The notes: generated by a model not told the origin, from the letters alone. A stretch of DNA of 64,000 bases from Cyclina sinensis (GCA_012932295.1 JAAONU010000011.1:41480352-41544351), one strand, 5' to 3'; positions 35,011 to 46,862 are shown, numbered from the stretch's first letter. Program-made: numbers and translations.

Positions 35011-37689
35011 TAATCTGAAAAATTCCCATGTGTATATTACATAAAACTAATAATTTACATCAAGTGTCAAAAAGCCTCACAGTTTAAAAAAACACACACA
35101 CGTAATCCGTCAGCTAACATTATTTGATAACAACTGGTCAACAATTGTCTTTATTTCAACGTGCCTATTTTGCAAAAAAAAAAAAACAATATAAACAAAT
35201 AGGCAATAAAAACATTATTTTAACAGAATACTAGGAGGTTGCTATGATGTAACTATTCAAAATTAAAACATTTTATTTCTCTGAAGTAATTTGCCAAAAA
35301 ATAATCTTCAACATTTTTTCTAATAAGGCAGAGAGCAAACCAAAAGTTACCAGTGGGAATGCAAAGTGTTGCCTATCGAAAAGCATACATGGGAAAATGA
35401 GATAGATAGTGTTTGAAATGTTAACAGTCGTTAAGAGTATGCATCTCTTATTCCTTCGAATTTATTCACATCGTTCTGTAGACGACCACTCTTTCATTTA
35501 CTTGATAAACCTTTTCTTTAAAAGAAATTACCGTTCTGTAGGTTTTCATATCCTTATAAATGGTTCTTTTTATCTGTCTGGAAAATCCCTTTTACTTATA
35601 AAGGTTCTGTCTAACAATATTTTAGATTTTGTGACAAAGTGCAATCTATCTAAAATCTTTCTCATTGAGAGAATATTTCATCAAAGATATAATGTCCAAA
35701 TACATGACATAATGAATGTAAAATTTCTAATATAAAAGTATGACGAGGAATAAAGCAGTATCAAAATATTAAAAAGGAATGCATGATAAAGAAAACAAGA
35801 TACGTAATGTAATTCAGTTCCGATAAACGAGACGTCGCAATGTCAAATAAAGCATTTGTGATACGTTAACAACGTATAATATTTATAATGTGATTTCACA
35901 TTAAATATTTTAAACAGATATTTCCTACAAGGATAGTGCTTTGATGATATTTAAGATAATAATTAGATACATTATACATAGATTTTATCACACAATTACT
36001 GTTGCCACTCAGAAAAATATTTTGTAAGAGAATAAATCAAACGTTTCCTAACAAAATGAAGACCTTTAAAATAGGGGAAATATATAACTTTTTGTTCTAA
36101 AAGGCGTTTCTATGTTGAATATATATCAGGACTGTAAAAGAAATGGTAATGTATATAAATAGTAAGATAACAGTAAATGTGCCCTTAGGAAAACGGTTCT
36201 TTCTTTCTTTCTTTAAAAACTAAAAAATGTTTTCATGTTATCTTTGATAAATTAGTGTTATTTTCTTGTAATCTTTGAAGAATTAATGTTAATTTATTAC
36301 AAACACATTACCTAAATTCCATTTATTTTAGAAGAAGCAGTATCTTTCATTAATATACTTGCGCTCAATGATAGAAAATAATACAAAATAATTCCTTACA
36401 GAGATATTCTTTGCATAAGTTCTTGCTGTGCGATCGTTGAATGTCTGCGCACATTAATTTTTCGTTTTAACAGCTTTTTCCTGATCCAGAATTTCAGTAC
36501 ATCGGCGTGATTACCCTTATCATTACTCATGATATTAATCTCATAATAAACTTATCTCAAAAAACTAACTTTAGTTGATAGATTTATTCCAGCAAACTCA
36601 ATTTGATCATGTCTGATTATAATAAACGATGATAAATTGATTATATATGAAGACATGATAGATATGTCTTTTTTTCCAATACTGACTTTTTACGAAGTTT
36701 TAGACTGACTTTTAAACGGATTTTGTGAAGCGCAGCGAGTATAGTGACATCAAGTTTTGCGCTATATAAAAATGGACTTGTATTTGTATTTCTATTTATT
36801 TTTTATTTTGCTCGATTGAACAGAATCTAAAAACCTTAGACATAACTATCAGTATGGGTCGAACTTTTGCATTCTCAAGACATATTCAGGTCTTATTTTA
36901 TAGTAAAATTGCAATAGGGAAAAAAGCAAAGCAATTATCTATAAATATAGTAATTATCAGCACTTATATAAACATAAACGTAAAAAATGCTCTACAATAT
37001 TTCATATGCACAAAACTAGCTATAAGAAGGCATGAAAAGATGCATGTAATATCTGTATTATAAGAGCAAATGAACACTGAATTCATTGTCTTAGCAAAAC
37101 ACCTATGGCAAACAATTATATGTAACCAATATATATGCTCCTGGCAGAATGTGGAAATAGTTTACAGAAAACCAAAAGGTAGCTAGTGACCGCGACAAAG
37201 GCTGTTTCACTTTCAGTCTTTTTAATCATGATGAAATGCTTTATCTACAGCAATAAAATGTGGGTTTACTATGCTGTCTCGGTAGTAAATGCTAAGTCAA
37301 GGCAGTAGAAACTAACAACTTGTCAATTAAACAAAAAAGGGTGAAGTGATTGTCTTCGACGTCTGTTAAGTTATTGTAAGTTGCCTTGGAGTTTATGTAG
37401 GAATTATTCCACGTCGCTGCCACAAAATCGTCGTATAACCATTTATGTCGTATATGTATGTTTGTATAAACTTTGACTGAGTTTCAGATCTGATTTGTCT
37501 ACAAATATAGAATTTTATCTTAATATGAAATTTGATTAACATTGATGTATAACTGCTGTTTTACCGTGAGAGAAAATCTGTTACAGTAGATTTTTTATCA
37601 AGCCCCATAAGGTCCTTTCTATGCATCACTATTTCAGTGCTCAAGCGGGAACATAAAAAGTTATGTCTGTGAGTAAACAACTTCATTAT
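35011..37689. other. AT-rich sequence; possible retroelement 3' end
   Basis: No gene recognised; the 108-codon frame at 35409 has no similarity known to me. Bases 36720-36810 ('gcgctatataaaaatggacttg' followed by degenerate TATTTG units) look like the 3' terminus of a truncated non-LTR element. Confidence 0.4.
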
Positions 37690-39610
37690 AAATGGCTGCT
37701 GTCTTTGTAAATAGGAATTCCACATCTTATCCAGACAAAACCTACAAATTATGCAAATAATGCTTCTTGATTGATACACAACTGATCTTCGTGTACTTGT
37801 TTTGCAGACTAATTATCTGTTGTTGTTTTTTTCAGTGAATGTCCAATTAGATGTTTTGCAATCTCTGTCTGAGCGAGGCAACAACGTTTAAAACTTTACT
37901 GAAACAACTTGCCATAGATAGATAATGTAATGCGCCAATAATGGTTTAATGTTATGTGGAACTAGAATATGTACAACCTTTGTAGGTTGTGATACAGAAG
38001 GCCTTTACTGAAGTGTGCATATAGTCAATATTATGTAAATTTTTATTCGCGATGTTACTTTTGTACAATTCAAAAGAGAAACGTTGACCTCATTGTAAAA
38101 ACAACAATTTGGTAAGGCAATTCTTAAATTCCATACGTAATAAATAGTGTAGACGTCATGATAACCTTAACAATTTAGAATGGGTTGCTACTGTTTGACA
38201 TCGGGACATTGTACTTAACATTAAGCAAGGTTTGTTCTGATAAACTGATTGACATATTAACAGTTATTTAAGAGAAGGCATGTAGCGTTCTGAATAATGA
38301 AATTAAGAAATACTTAGCACCAATGTTGTTATTAACGGATAAGTTTAACTTCATGGTATGTGTATCACATTAATAATATTTATTTCTTGGTTTACTATAC
38401 AGTTTCCTTTGGATGGAATCGCATTCGTTAAAATATGTCATAATGATGTAAAATAAAATGATTGTGTCTTCCTAAAAAAATCAGGTATAATCCTCTATTC
38501 GAATCGTATTTTGTCAACCGGATTTTTTGCCATTACTAAAATCTTCTAAAGCCATTTGATCCACCGAATGTCAAATAAAGCAACACTCCTGCAATAATGT
38601 TGTATTCTTTGCGTCAGGTTAATAGTCGTTTTAGTATATGAAGAAAAGCTCTTCAGAATTAACTTGTTATCAATGACTGCCCGGGGATTTCAAACAAAGA
38701 GAAATACACGCACATTTGAAGTAGGTTTTTCTAATAACAGAGCGCTGATCACCCTTGTGGGACGATCATATAAAAGCTATTTCTTCCTACGCTGCTTATA
38801 TGATAACATTTTCTTCAGAAATATAAAATAACAATTGTAACAAGAAATATCATTTGAAAAAGTCATTCGACATTGATGGAAATTGCACAGATGAACTAAG
38901 TAAGTATTACGCTGACTTGACATTCAAGTCGTATCGGCCAGTTCTAACTTTTGTTCACGTACAAAACTCATGTCCAATAAGCAGACATATAACTTCTTTT
39001 ACAAATAGTTATGTCCACATTTCTTAATTCTGAATTACAATTTTGCCACTTCTTAGGTGTTTTATGTCATTCACTGCGATAGCTGATGTGCAAGTATCGA
39101 TGGCATTACTGATAAAACAGTTTTTTTTCGCTGAAATTACCTCGTTACATCTTCTTGCTTAGTTTATGAATTTTGTCAACTTTAAGTTGTAGATATTCAT
39201 GCGAGATTATTACTTCGTACAAATTTGACTGAATTCTTTACTAGGTCTAAAATTATTGGCTAACATGGTTACGAAAAAAACGTTTTAAAAACATCAGGCT
39301 TCTTTTCGTGATTTCAATTGAAAGCAAAGAATACAAAACAGAATTGTTCCTTTGCAAACTGGCATAATCTGAATGCATTGTTGTAGAGTTTTATATCATG
39401 ATTTATAGACCAAGCTGCATAATGTCTTCCATAAAAAACTTTCATAAATGAATGGATGTTATTTTATAGACACAGCGTTAACAAATATTTTATAGTCTTT
39501 TTGCAAAACTATAAATGGAAATTGTATCCGTTGTACTTTTCCTTAATTTTCTAATAAATTGCCATTAGTTTCGTCCCGACATGAAACGAATGCAATATAA
39601 TTACAAAATT
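37690..39610 (+). repeat. Segmental duplication, copy 2 (partner 32730-35010)
   Basis: Same order of conserved words as the partner copy, but without the foldback element. The TATAAA in the conserved block near 33270 is not kept here ('tttgacatcgggacattgtac'). Confidence 0.75.
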
Positions 39611-41104
39611 ATATGTTATTTAGTTTCAACGGTACATTAATGTGAATATATTTCATTTATACAAATAAATCATCCGGGCCTCCAGGCTGTTTGCTTGAAA
39701 CCAGGAGAAATTTTATTATATTCAAATATATTTCCTGCCAATTATGACAAGCCTTAACTATCTCTCTACACGTCAGTCTTATAAATGATATAACCATAAA
39801 AAATAGAGGAAAACATGAAACTTCAGTGTAAGGAAAGAACAATGTTAAGCAATGTTTTTCCCGTACTTCACTTTTCATCCCATAAATTTCGAATTTTATG
39901 TCTATTAGCAACACTTATTCTTAGCTATAAGCGACATTTAAAAACTGTGGTCAACAAAGTTTAGATAGTTTTGCGCATCGGGAAATTCTTAGCGTATATT
40001 TCATTCTTGACTAGTATATTCTGTTTAAATTTAGTGTTTGCCCTACTTATCTAACCAATCAAAAAAGCAATTTAGTGTTTGCTCTACTTATCTACCCAAT
40101 CAAAAAAAGCGAAGACATTTGCTTTTTTTTATAGATTTATTCGTGAAGAATTGCGATTTCTCCACTTATTCATCGAGAGCGCTGTTCTATGTTTTTACCT
40201 GCCAAACACGTTGTCTGTGAATGTGTGTCGGTGCACGAGTGTTTCGCTTACAAATAAGTATGATCCAAATAAGACAGCCAACGAAAAAGAGTGAAATATC
40301 AAAATGGGGGGGGGGGACAAACACTGAGACGGATAAAGGTTATGAAGTGAAATCTTCAGCATTAATCTTCTACACTCACTCCATTCGGTTTCTAAATGCT
40401 GAAGATTTTACTATATAGCCCCTATCCTGTACTTAATGACATTTGACCAATTAGAATACTGCCATTTTCACAATGCATGAAACGTATTTTTATAGTTCTT
40501 TAAACTTGATGTGTTTTTTTTTCTCAGTGACACAAAGAGGATACTCCTTTATTGATTGACCTTACCTAAAAGCACTTGTCAAATGATCAATTTTCAACAT
40601 TTTACTCTAATCAAACACGTCTTACTTCTACATTAAACGTCTGACTTGAAAACAAAAGTTATCCACAGAGCTTAGTTATCTACCAAAACCAGTCTGGTAA
40701 CCTGACTGTATGTTCGAGTAAGGTGCATGTAGCAAACTAAACTAAACTAAATTAAACATTGATTGAATATTGATTAATACATTGATTTCAACAAGTGTGT
40801 AATGTTATCCGAAAAATCATTGTTATTATTGTCACGCAGTTGCAAAAATACAATTCATGTCATTAGAGAAAACACAGCAAAGAAAGAATTTTCACATACA
40901 ACGTCGATGTAATTTATCTGGTGGCTTTGCTTATTTTGACATTAGTTGGTCAATAAATAATGTCAACGAACTTGCTTTATGTATATAATTAAAATGGGTT
41001 GATAAAATGTAACTGTTTTAACATAAAGCATCCCATCTCTCTTAACACTTTTTGCTCAACTTGTAAAAGTAATAAACGATTACAACAATTTACTTATTTC
41101 AATC
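39611..41104. other. AT-rich intergenic sequence with small repeats
   Basis: Bases 40031-40110 are a 41-bp direct duplication ('ttagtgtttgc.ctacttatct'). A 14-bp perfect inverted repeat, AAATCTTCAGCATT, lies at 40350-40363 and 40395-40408. A run of G lies near 40305. No gene recognised. Confidence 0.5.
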
Positions 41105-41118
41105 AGAGACATGACTTG
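41105..41118. repeat. Target-site duplication of the non-LTR element, left
   Basis: AGAGACATGACTTG, repeated exactly at 46849-46862 on the other side of the retrotransposon. Confidence 0.85.
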
Positions 41119-41129
41119 GTTTAAACATA

Positions 41130-41135
41130 TTTATT
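41130..41135 (-). promoter_or_regulatory. AATAAA near the 3' terminus of the retrotransposon
   Basis: AATAAA on the minus strand lies within 20 bases of the inferred 3' end. No long poly(A) tail follows; the end reads ATGTTTAAAC. Confidence 0.5.
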
Positions 41136-41480
41136 TCCAGAATAAACATATAAACATACGTGGTATTACACACAATCAATACTATATATTCCAAGAAAAG
41201 GATTAGAATGGAAGACAAAGTCTTATGAAATTCTTCTCCTTTAAGGTATTATTTAACGTGTGTCGAGTTTGTACTACGTTAAGTATTCTGAAAAATCAGG
41301 AACTAAAAGAAAAAAGAAAAATATGAATGTAACAAGTAAGCGGTAAAGGTTTCATGCAAAAATATAGCGATTGATAAGGAACAAAAGATACAAGAAATAG
41401 TTTGGCTTAGTCGCCAAAAAGATATAATGAAGGAGAAAAAGGAGGGAGATGAGGGCGATCTCACATCATTTCATTGTGTT

Positions 41481-44400
41481 TTAACAAAGAAATCGTTTTG
41501 TTTCGGATATATAAGTCTGAACATGCTTGAAGATTGTGGCATTGTCTGCATCAGGAAGATCTGGGTTTCCAAAAAGAAGAATATTGAGAGTTACACTGAA
41601 ATTATTAAGGCTTTGAAAAAGTTTTTGTCTATTGGTATTGAAACGTTGACATTCAAAAAAATAATGTGAACAGTTTTCTGTTTGGCCGCAATCACATAGT
41701 GGCGTTGGTGATATATTTCTAAGAAAAAGATGGTAGTTTAAAGAGCTACATTTTGTACGAAGCCTTGCATGGAGTACTTGTAGTTTTCTATCACCAGAAT
41801 AGAAATATTTTGGTGTGGATTTCTTGTTTCGACATAAAAAGTTTTTAAACATTGTGAGTGTTGGTAAATTACGAATTTCAAGTGGTAAGTTATTCCATTC
41901 ACGTATAGTAGAAGGGAAAAATGAATTAAAATACAAAGTAGTTCTTGCTAATATACCGGTAATGTCGTTAGAATTTCTCAAGTTATAACGAGTATTTGAC
42001 TGATCGGGAATAGACGCAGACAGATATTCAGGAGCAATACCGTGTTTAATTTTGTAAAATAATATCAACCTGTGATTGTAGCGTCTCTGTTCTAAAGTTT
42101 CCCAGTTTACTTCCGTATTAAGACTTTCAATTGATACTAGTCTAGTTGCGCCAGTAACAATTCTAGCGCATTCATTTTGTATTTTATCTAGAAGATCAAG
42201 TTCGTATTGAAATGCGTTTCCCCATACAACATCTGCATATTCAAGAATTGGTCGTATAAAAGATGTGTAAATTATTTCAAGAGACTTGCGGTCTAATGAA
42301 AACTTAAGCTTTCGCATAATATTAACTCGTTTCCAAGCCTTTTCTTTAATATATTCTATATGAAAGTGCCATTGGCAGTTATTGGATAAAAATATTCCCA
42401 AGTGTTTATGATCATTTACTTCAGGTATATTTTTGCTTAGCATTTGAAGCGGTGGATGACAAGAATTTCGTTTTCTAGAGACTATCAGTGATTCTGACTT
42501 TGATGGGTTAAAGGTGACGAGCCATCTTTCTGCCCATGCTGTAATTTTTTGAATATCTGATTGCAATTGTTGGGCTGCGATCTGTGGGTTTTCAATAACA
42601 AGATAAAGACTTGTGTCATCTGCGAAAAGATTGACATTAGATTGGAGATCTTGAACAATGTCGTTAATAAAAATCAGAAAAAGTAGAGGACCAAGGATAG
42701 AGCCTTGCGGAACGCCAGCAGATAGACTACCCCAAGAAGATTTGGCATTTTTTAGAACAACACGTTGGTGTCTGTTACTCAAATAGTCCTGAAACCAATC
42801 AAACAGATTTCCACAGACTCCATAATAATTAAGTTTACAAAGAATGCCTTTATGCCAGACTTTATCGAAGGCCTTACTTATGTCAAAAAATATTACCCGA
42901 GCTTCAAGGCCATTGTCAAGTGCTTTGCAAAGGGTATCATAGATAAATACAAGTTGGTTGACAGTTGAATCTCCAGGTATGAAACCAGACTGTACTGGAG
43001 TAAGAATTTTGTTTTCTTTCAAATGATTGAAAAGGTGTTTAAAGATTAAACGTTCAAAAACTTTTTCTATTGTATTTAGCAATGAGATAGGTCTATAGTT
43101 ACTTGCTAGTGTAGCATCACCTTTTTTAAAAATAGCAGTAACATGAGCTTTCTTCCAAGAAGACGGTACTCTACGGCATTGCAAGGAGGCATTGAAAAGA
43201 TTAGTTAAAGGTATAGATAGTTCTTGAGCGGTCTCACGCAGAATTCTGTTACTAATGCCATCAGGTCCCGATGCTTTATCTATTTTGAGTGACCTAAGTA
43301 TATCTTCTGTTTCTGGTGCGTCTATGATTAGGTCATTAAGAATGGTCGCCGCTATTGGCTGACCAAGATTGGGAGCAGATTTATTAGTGTTGTCGATGTA
43401 AGTTTGCTTGAGGAAATATTGATTAAGCAAGTTTGCTTTTTGGTCGTCTGAGAACATGATTTCCTGGGTTTCTAGATTCTGTAGTGGGGGAATCGAGGTT
43501 GTTTGTGGTGAAAAGAGAAATGATTTTAAAGTTTTCCACCAGTCATTTGAAGATAAAGATCCCTGTTTTAACTTTTCAGATAAATTTGAATAATAGGAAA
43601 GCTTTGCCTCTCTTATCAGAGAGATTGTTTCATTTCGTATTTTTTTAAATTTCTGCCAGTGATTTGGTGACTGGGTTTTTTTAGCTTTTCTATATAATCT
43701 TTTCCGTTTACGTATATTTGACCTAACAGTATTTGTCATCCAAGGAGCATCTAGTGGCCTAACATATATGTTTTTGTTTGGTATACTACTTTTAGCGAGA
43801 TTCAGAATTTGACTTGTAACATTTTCTTCGTACTTATTGATATCAAGATCATAGCACTCTTGCCACTCAAAATTTCGAAAGTCGTTACGTAGTTTTTCGT
43901 AGTCACCACGACTGTACTCCCAGATAGTACGTTGAAAGCAAGATAGTTTTGGTTTACTGAACTTGAATAGACAATATACTGGAGTATGGTAGCGATGTTC
44001 TTGTTCAAGAATGTGTTCTCCTACGCCAGATTTAATAACACTGTTTTTCTTGGATACAAATATTAAATCTATTAAAGATTCGGAAGATTCTGTAAAATGT
44101 GTGGGTTCTTCAATAATTTGTTCCATGCTGAACTGTTGTGATATTGAGAATATTTTCTTTTTTGAGTTGATGTTTAATGCATCGTAATTGAAGTCACCTG
44201 TGACTATAATATCAGTAATATTTGTGTCAACAGCAAGTGCGATAGAATCCTCAATGCTACTGTTATAATTTGCATCTGCATTTGGAGCACGGTAAAAAAG
44301 ACCAAAAAGTACATGTTTGTTATTATCAAGAGTGAGTTCAATCCAAATGTTTTCTAAACGGTTAAGTTCCAAATCATATCTTCTCTTATAGTAGAGGTTG

Positions 44401-44960
44401 TCTTTAATATACAGCATGACTCCACCATGTGTATCCCCATAGCGATCATTTCGTTCGGGTTTGTGAAAGGACAAGAGCATGAGGTCCTCATCTGACACAC
44501 TATCATTAAGCCAAGTTTCTGAGAAAGCCAGGATGTCAAAAACGTGAAATTCTGTATAAAGCAAGTCAAGTTTATGCCTCACACTTTGAACGTTTAAATG
44601 GACAAAAGACAAATGATACTTCAAGCTTGATAAGATATCTGAGTCTGTAGAACTAGTAGATACGGGACCAGGGTTCTTATGTATATCTCCAGCTTGTAGG
44701 AGAAGAATGAAGACCCATAAACAGAGAGTTGTTTTAAAAACAAAATTCAATGCATCATATGTGAAACAAATGTTAAAATATAACCGAGAGTGGTTAAGAG
44801 TAGCTTTTTTAGTAGGAAAATATATTTTGACATGACAGTTAGTGGCACTGATTACACCAATGTATAAAGAAAAAATGCACAATTGTGATGAGTAAACATT
44901 CAACAGGAAAAATAAATGTGTGAACATAGGTAATAACCCAACATTTCTATAGTTGTCCAT
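41481..44960 (-). CDS. Non-LTR retrotransposon polyprotein: 2A-like leader, AP endonuclease, reverse transcriptase (1159 aa)
   Basis: Residues 1-90 are hydrophobic and end LWVFILLLQA; GDIHKNPGP (91-99) is a 2A-like ribosome-skipping motif. Residues about 115-335 form the apurinic-type endonuclease: HLNVQSVRHK (N123), FSETWLND (E148), LFYRAPN, VTGDFNYD (D256, N258), SLIDLIFV and RYHTPVY (H325). Reverse transcriptase covers about 555-830: DKASGPDG, SNYRPISLL (620-628), FFDISKAFDKVWH (D693), AGVPQGSILGPLLF (748-761) and FADD (779-782). A C-terminal tail holds CDCG...CSHYFFEC, a zinc-knuckle-like pattern. All core catalytic residues are present and no stop interrupts the frame, so it may be active. 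The protein nicks target DNA and copies its RNA in place. Met 1 is the first in frame; a later start would lose the leader. The plus-strand frame at 42765 and the minus-strand short frames are shadows. Confidence 0.95.
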   Translation of the reverse strand: MDNYRNVGLLPMFTHLFFLLNVYSSQLCIFSLYIGVISATNCHVKIYFPTKKATLNHSRLYFNICFTYDALNFVFKTTLCLWVFILLLQAGDIHKNPGPVSTSSTDSDILSSLKYHLSFVHLNVQSVRHKLDLLYTEFHVFDILAFSETWLNDSVSDEDLMLLSFHKPERNDRYGDTHGGVMLYIKDNLYYKRRYDLELNRLENIWIELTLDNNKHVLFGLFYRAPNADANYNSSIEDSIALAVDTNITDIIVTGDFNYDALNINSKKKIFSISQQFSMEQIIEEPTHFTESSESLIDLIFVSKKNSVIKSGVGEHILEQEHRYHTPVYCLFKFSKPKLSCFQRTIWEYSRGDYEKLRNDFRNFEWQECYDLDINKYEENVTSQILNLAKSSIPNKNIYVRPLDAPWMTNTVRSNIRKRKRLYRKAKKTQSPNHWQKFKKIRNETISLIREAKLSYYSNLSEKLKQGSLSSNDWWKTLKSFLFSPQTTSIPPLQNLETQEIMFSDDQKANLLNQYFLKQTYIDNTNKSAPNLGQPIAATILNDLIIDAPETEDILRSLKIDKASGPDGISNRILRETAQELSIPLTNLFNASLQCRRVPSSWKKAHVTAIFKKGDATLASNYRPISLLNTIEKVFERLIFKHLFNHLKENKILTPVQSGFIPGDSTVNQLVFIYDTLCKALDNGLEARVIFFDISKAFDKVWHKGILCKLNYYGVCGNLFDWFQDYLSNRHQRVVLKNAKSSWGSLSAGVPQGSILGPLLFLIFINDIVQDLQSNVNLFADDTSLYLVIENPQIAAQQLQSDIQKITAWAERWLVTFNPSKSESLIVSRKRNSCHPPLQMLSKNIPEVNDHKHLGIFLSNNCQWHFHIEYIKEKAWKRVNIMRKLKFSLDRKSLEIIYTSFIRPILEYADVVWGNAFQYELDLLDKIQNECARIVTGATRLVSIESLNTEVNWETLEQRRYNHRLILFYKIKHGIAPEYLSASIPDQSNTRYNLRNSNDITGILARTTLYFNSFFPSTIREWNNLPLEIRNLPTLTMFKNFLCRNKKSTPKYFYSGDRKLQVLHARLRTKCSSLNYHLFLRNISPTPLCDCGQTENCSHYFFECQRFNTNRQKLFQSLNNFSVTLNILLFGNPDLPDADNATIFKHVQTYISETKRFLC
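44664..44690 (-). other. 2A-like ribosome-skipping motif (GDIHKNPGP)
   Basis: Codons GGA GAT ATA CAT AAG AAC CCT GGT CCC encode G-D-I-H-K-N-P-G-P. The NPGP core and preceding D-I fit the 2A consensus; position H-K differs from the commonest E-x. 2A-like sequences at the N-terminus of non-LTR retrotransposons of marine invertebrates are known. Skipping would release a 98-residue hydrophobic leader from the endonuclease/RT. Confidence 0.8.
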
Positions 44961-46451
44961 GATAGGAGGAATGTTTAAAGTGTCATATCTATGTGACTGA
45001 TGAAGTAAGTATCAGATATAACTGTATAACCATCATGGACATGGTCTTAGTTGCAGAAATGCGTTTATGTATAGCTATACCAATTACAAAAACTTGATGT
45101 GAGGCAGTAGAGTTTAGAATAGGGAAGAAAAGAGGAAGAGAGGAAATGATTATAACAATATGAAAGGTGGAAGACAAAGTCCCTATCATTAAACTAGGGT
45201 GAATGGTGAATAGAATTGGCTTTCATATATCTAAAAATGTTATTTTACAATGTTTATATAGAAAAAAAAAACACATTGTCAAATTGACGATTGGCTGGGT
45301 ATTTACATATAGATTTGAAAAAGTACATCATAAATAACGTCAATGTTTACATAGAAAATTTTACCTAAACAAGTTAACAAAATGTAGTTACAATACATAT
45401 TCGTAGAAGGAATTTCGAAAATATAGAAATAAATTGCTTATGTGTAATAAAAAATGATTCGCGGTAAGCGATTTTGTCATGTAATAACAAATAACCAAAT
45501 AGTGTAGTTACAAACCCCGGAAAAGAACAATGATTAAAGACGACCGCTACAGTTTTCCAATTTTGTTGTTTTGGCCTACGAGGGTATCATTAAAATGAAC
45601 ATGGTAACATACATTTTTTCTATTTGCATTTTGTTTAGTATGAAATTTTACATAAAACAAAAATCAAAGTAATCTATGAGTAAAAATTAAACTGTAGCTA
45701 TCGTCATTAATGGATAGATGTCATTTCATTTAACGCAGCAGCTTAGAGTAAGATACCTTAGAACAGTTTCAATATGACATATAATCATACACCATAATAT
45801 GAAGGGGGAAAAAAAAAGCTAAGACAGAAAATAATAACACATGAGTTATCATAATACAGTTTCATTATGTACAATTTTTCATAACTGTACATGTATAAAA
45901 TCTTTACTTGTATCACTTCGACACAGTGCCGTGATAATCTGTATGTCTAATTGCCACATTTTTTGCGCTTTTATCATTTTAAAAGGGAGATAAACAAAAC
46001 ATTGTATTTATAAAACATGTTGATTTTGGTTGCGAACATTAGATATTACATTTGTATGCATTTATATTGGTAGAGTATCTCGGTCTGAACTACACAATAA
46101 ATAATTAGAGTCTGAAACATGATAAGCTTTTTGCATATTTACATTAGAAGAGAATACAAATAATGCTTTCTAGGACATTATAATCTATTTATAAATATAC
46201 AAGGCAGGGTTTTTCCAAATTTTCTTAGATAGAACACAAAATTATTTTGGTTTTCCTTTATTCTAAAAATACACAATAAAACATCGCTTGACGTATTCAG
46301 ATAAAGGTATACGACTTGACTTTTGACAAAAGTGATTGATCTGATAACATTTGGTTGAAACAAAGATGGAACATTTACTTTGTAATTTTGTTTGTTTTTG
46401 ATTTTATTTTTGTTTTTGATTTTTAAAAGTATAAAAAGATAGACGTTATAA

Positions 46452-46627
46452 TCAGTGGATGAAAATAGGCTCTGTTTTGGCCCCTTAGGCATACCTTTGA
46501 ACGAAACGAAAACTTCAAAGGTAAACTTTTGGGAACTGATCAGTGGATGAAGATAGGCTATGTTTTGGCCCCTTTGACATACCTTTGAACGAAACGAAAA
46601 CTTCAAAGGTAAACTTTTGGGAACTGA
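46452..46627. repeat. 88-bp tandem duplication in the 5' region of the retrotransposon
   Basis: 'tcagtggatga.ataggct' starts at 46452 and again at 46540 (period 88); each copy ends 'aaaggtaaacttttgggaactga'. Next to it 'ggaactgattt' recurs at about 46620 and 46766, giving two A-rich ~146-bp units. Tandem repeats in 5' UTRs of non-LTR elements often carry promoter activity. Confidence 0.85.
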
Positions 46628-46848
46628 TTTAAAAAGAAGAAGAAAAAGAAAAAAAAATAAGTATATTCACAAATCAACATGAAAAAAAGAAAGGATACAT
46701 GACAAACTCTTAGTAATTGGGTAATAAACAAAGCAAAAAGAAGAAAAAAAATAGGGACAATTTTTGGAACTGATTTGAAAAGAAAGAAAAAAAATAATTA
46801 CGTTCACGAATCAACATGAAAAAAGAAAAGGATATATGAAAAACTCTG

Positions 46849-46862
46849 AGAGACATGACTTG
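46849..46862. repeat. Target-site duplication of the non-LTR element, right
   Basis: AGAGACATGACTTG, identical to 41105-41118. It is followed by 'caccatgttggttgattttt', which matches 59156-59174 downstream of the empty site. Confidence 0.85.

Larger units (their letters stand above)
41119..46848 (-). mobile_element. Full-length 5.7-kb non-LTR retrotransposon (minus)
   Basis: A 14-bp target duplication brackets the element. The host flanks on both sides match one continuous paralogous stretch at 59118-59217 that lacks the element, which fixes the boundaries. It holds a single long ORF (44960-41481), a 3' part with AATAAA at 41135-41130, and a ~1.9-kb 5' region containing tandem repeats (88 bp at 46452-46627; then two A-rich ~146-bp units to 46848). 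No gag-like ORF1 is visible. The uninterrupted ORF and exact target duplication suggest a young insertion. It belongs to the endonuclease-bearing jockey/CR1-like or RTE-X-like clades; I could not assign it further. Confidence 0.85.

Noticed and set aside
42765..42968. Plus-strand 67-codon frame
   Set aside because: Antisense shadow of the retrotransposon ORF.
46178..46606. 142-codon minus-strand frame as a possible ORF1 of the retrotransposon
   Set aside because: Part of it is the 88-bp duplication in the 5' region, and it shows no zinc knuckle, coiled coil or RNA-binding motif.
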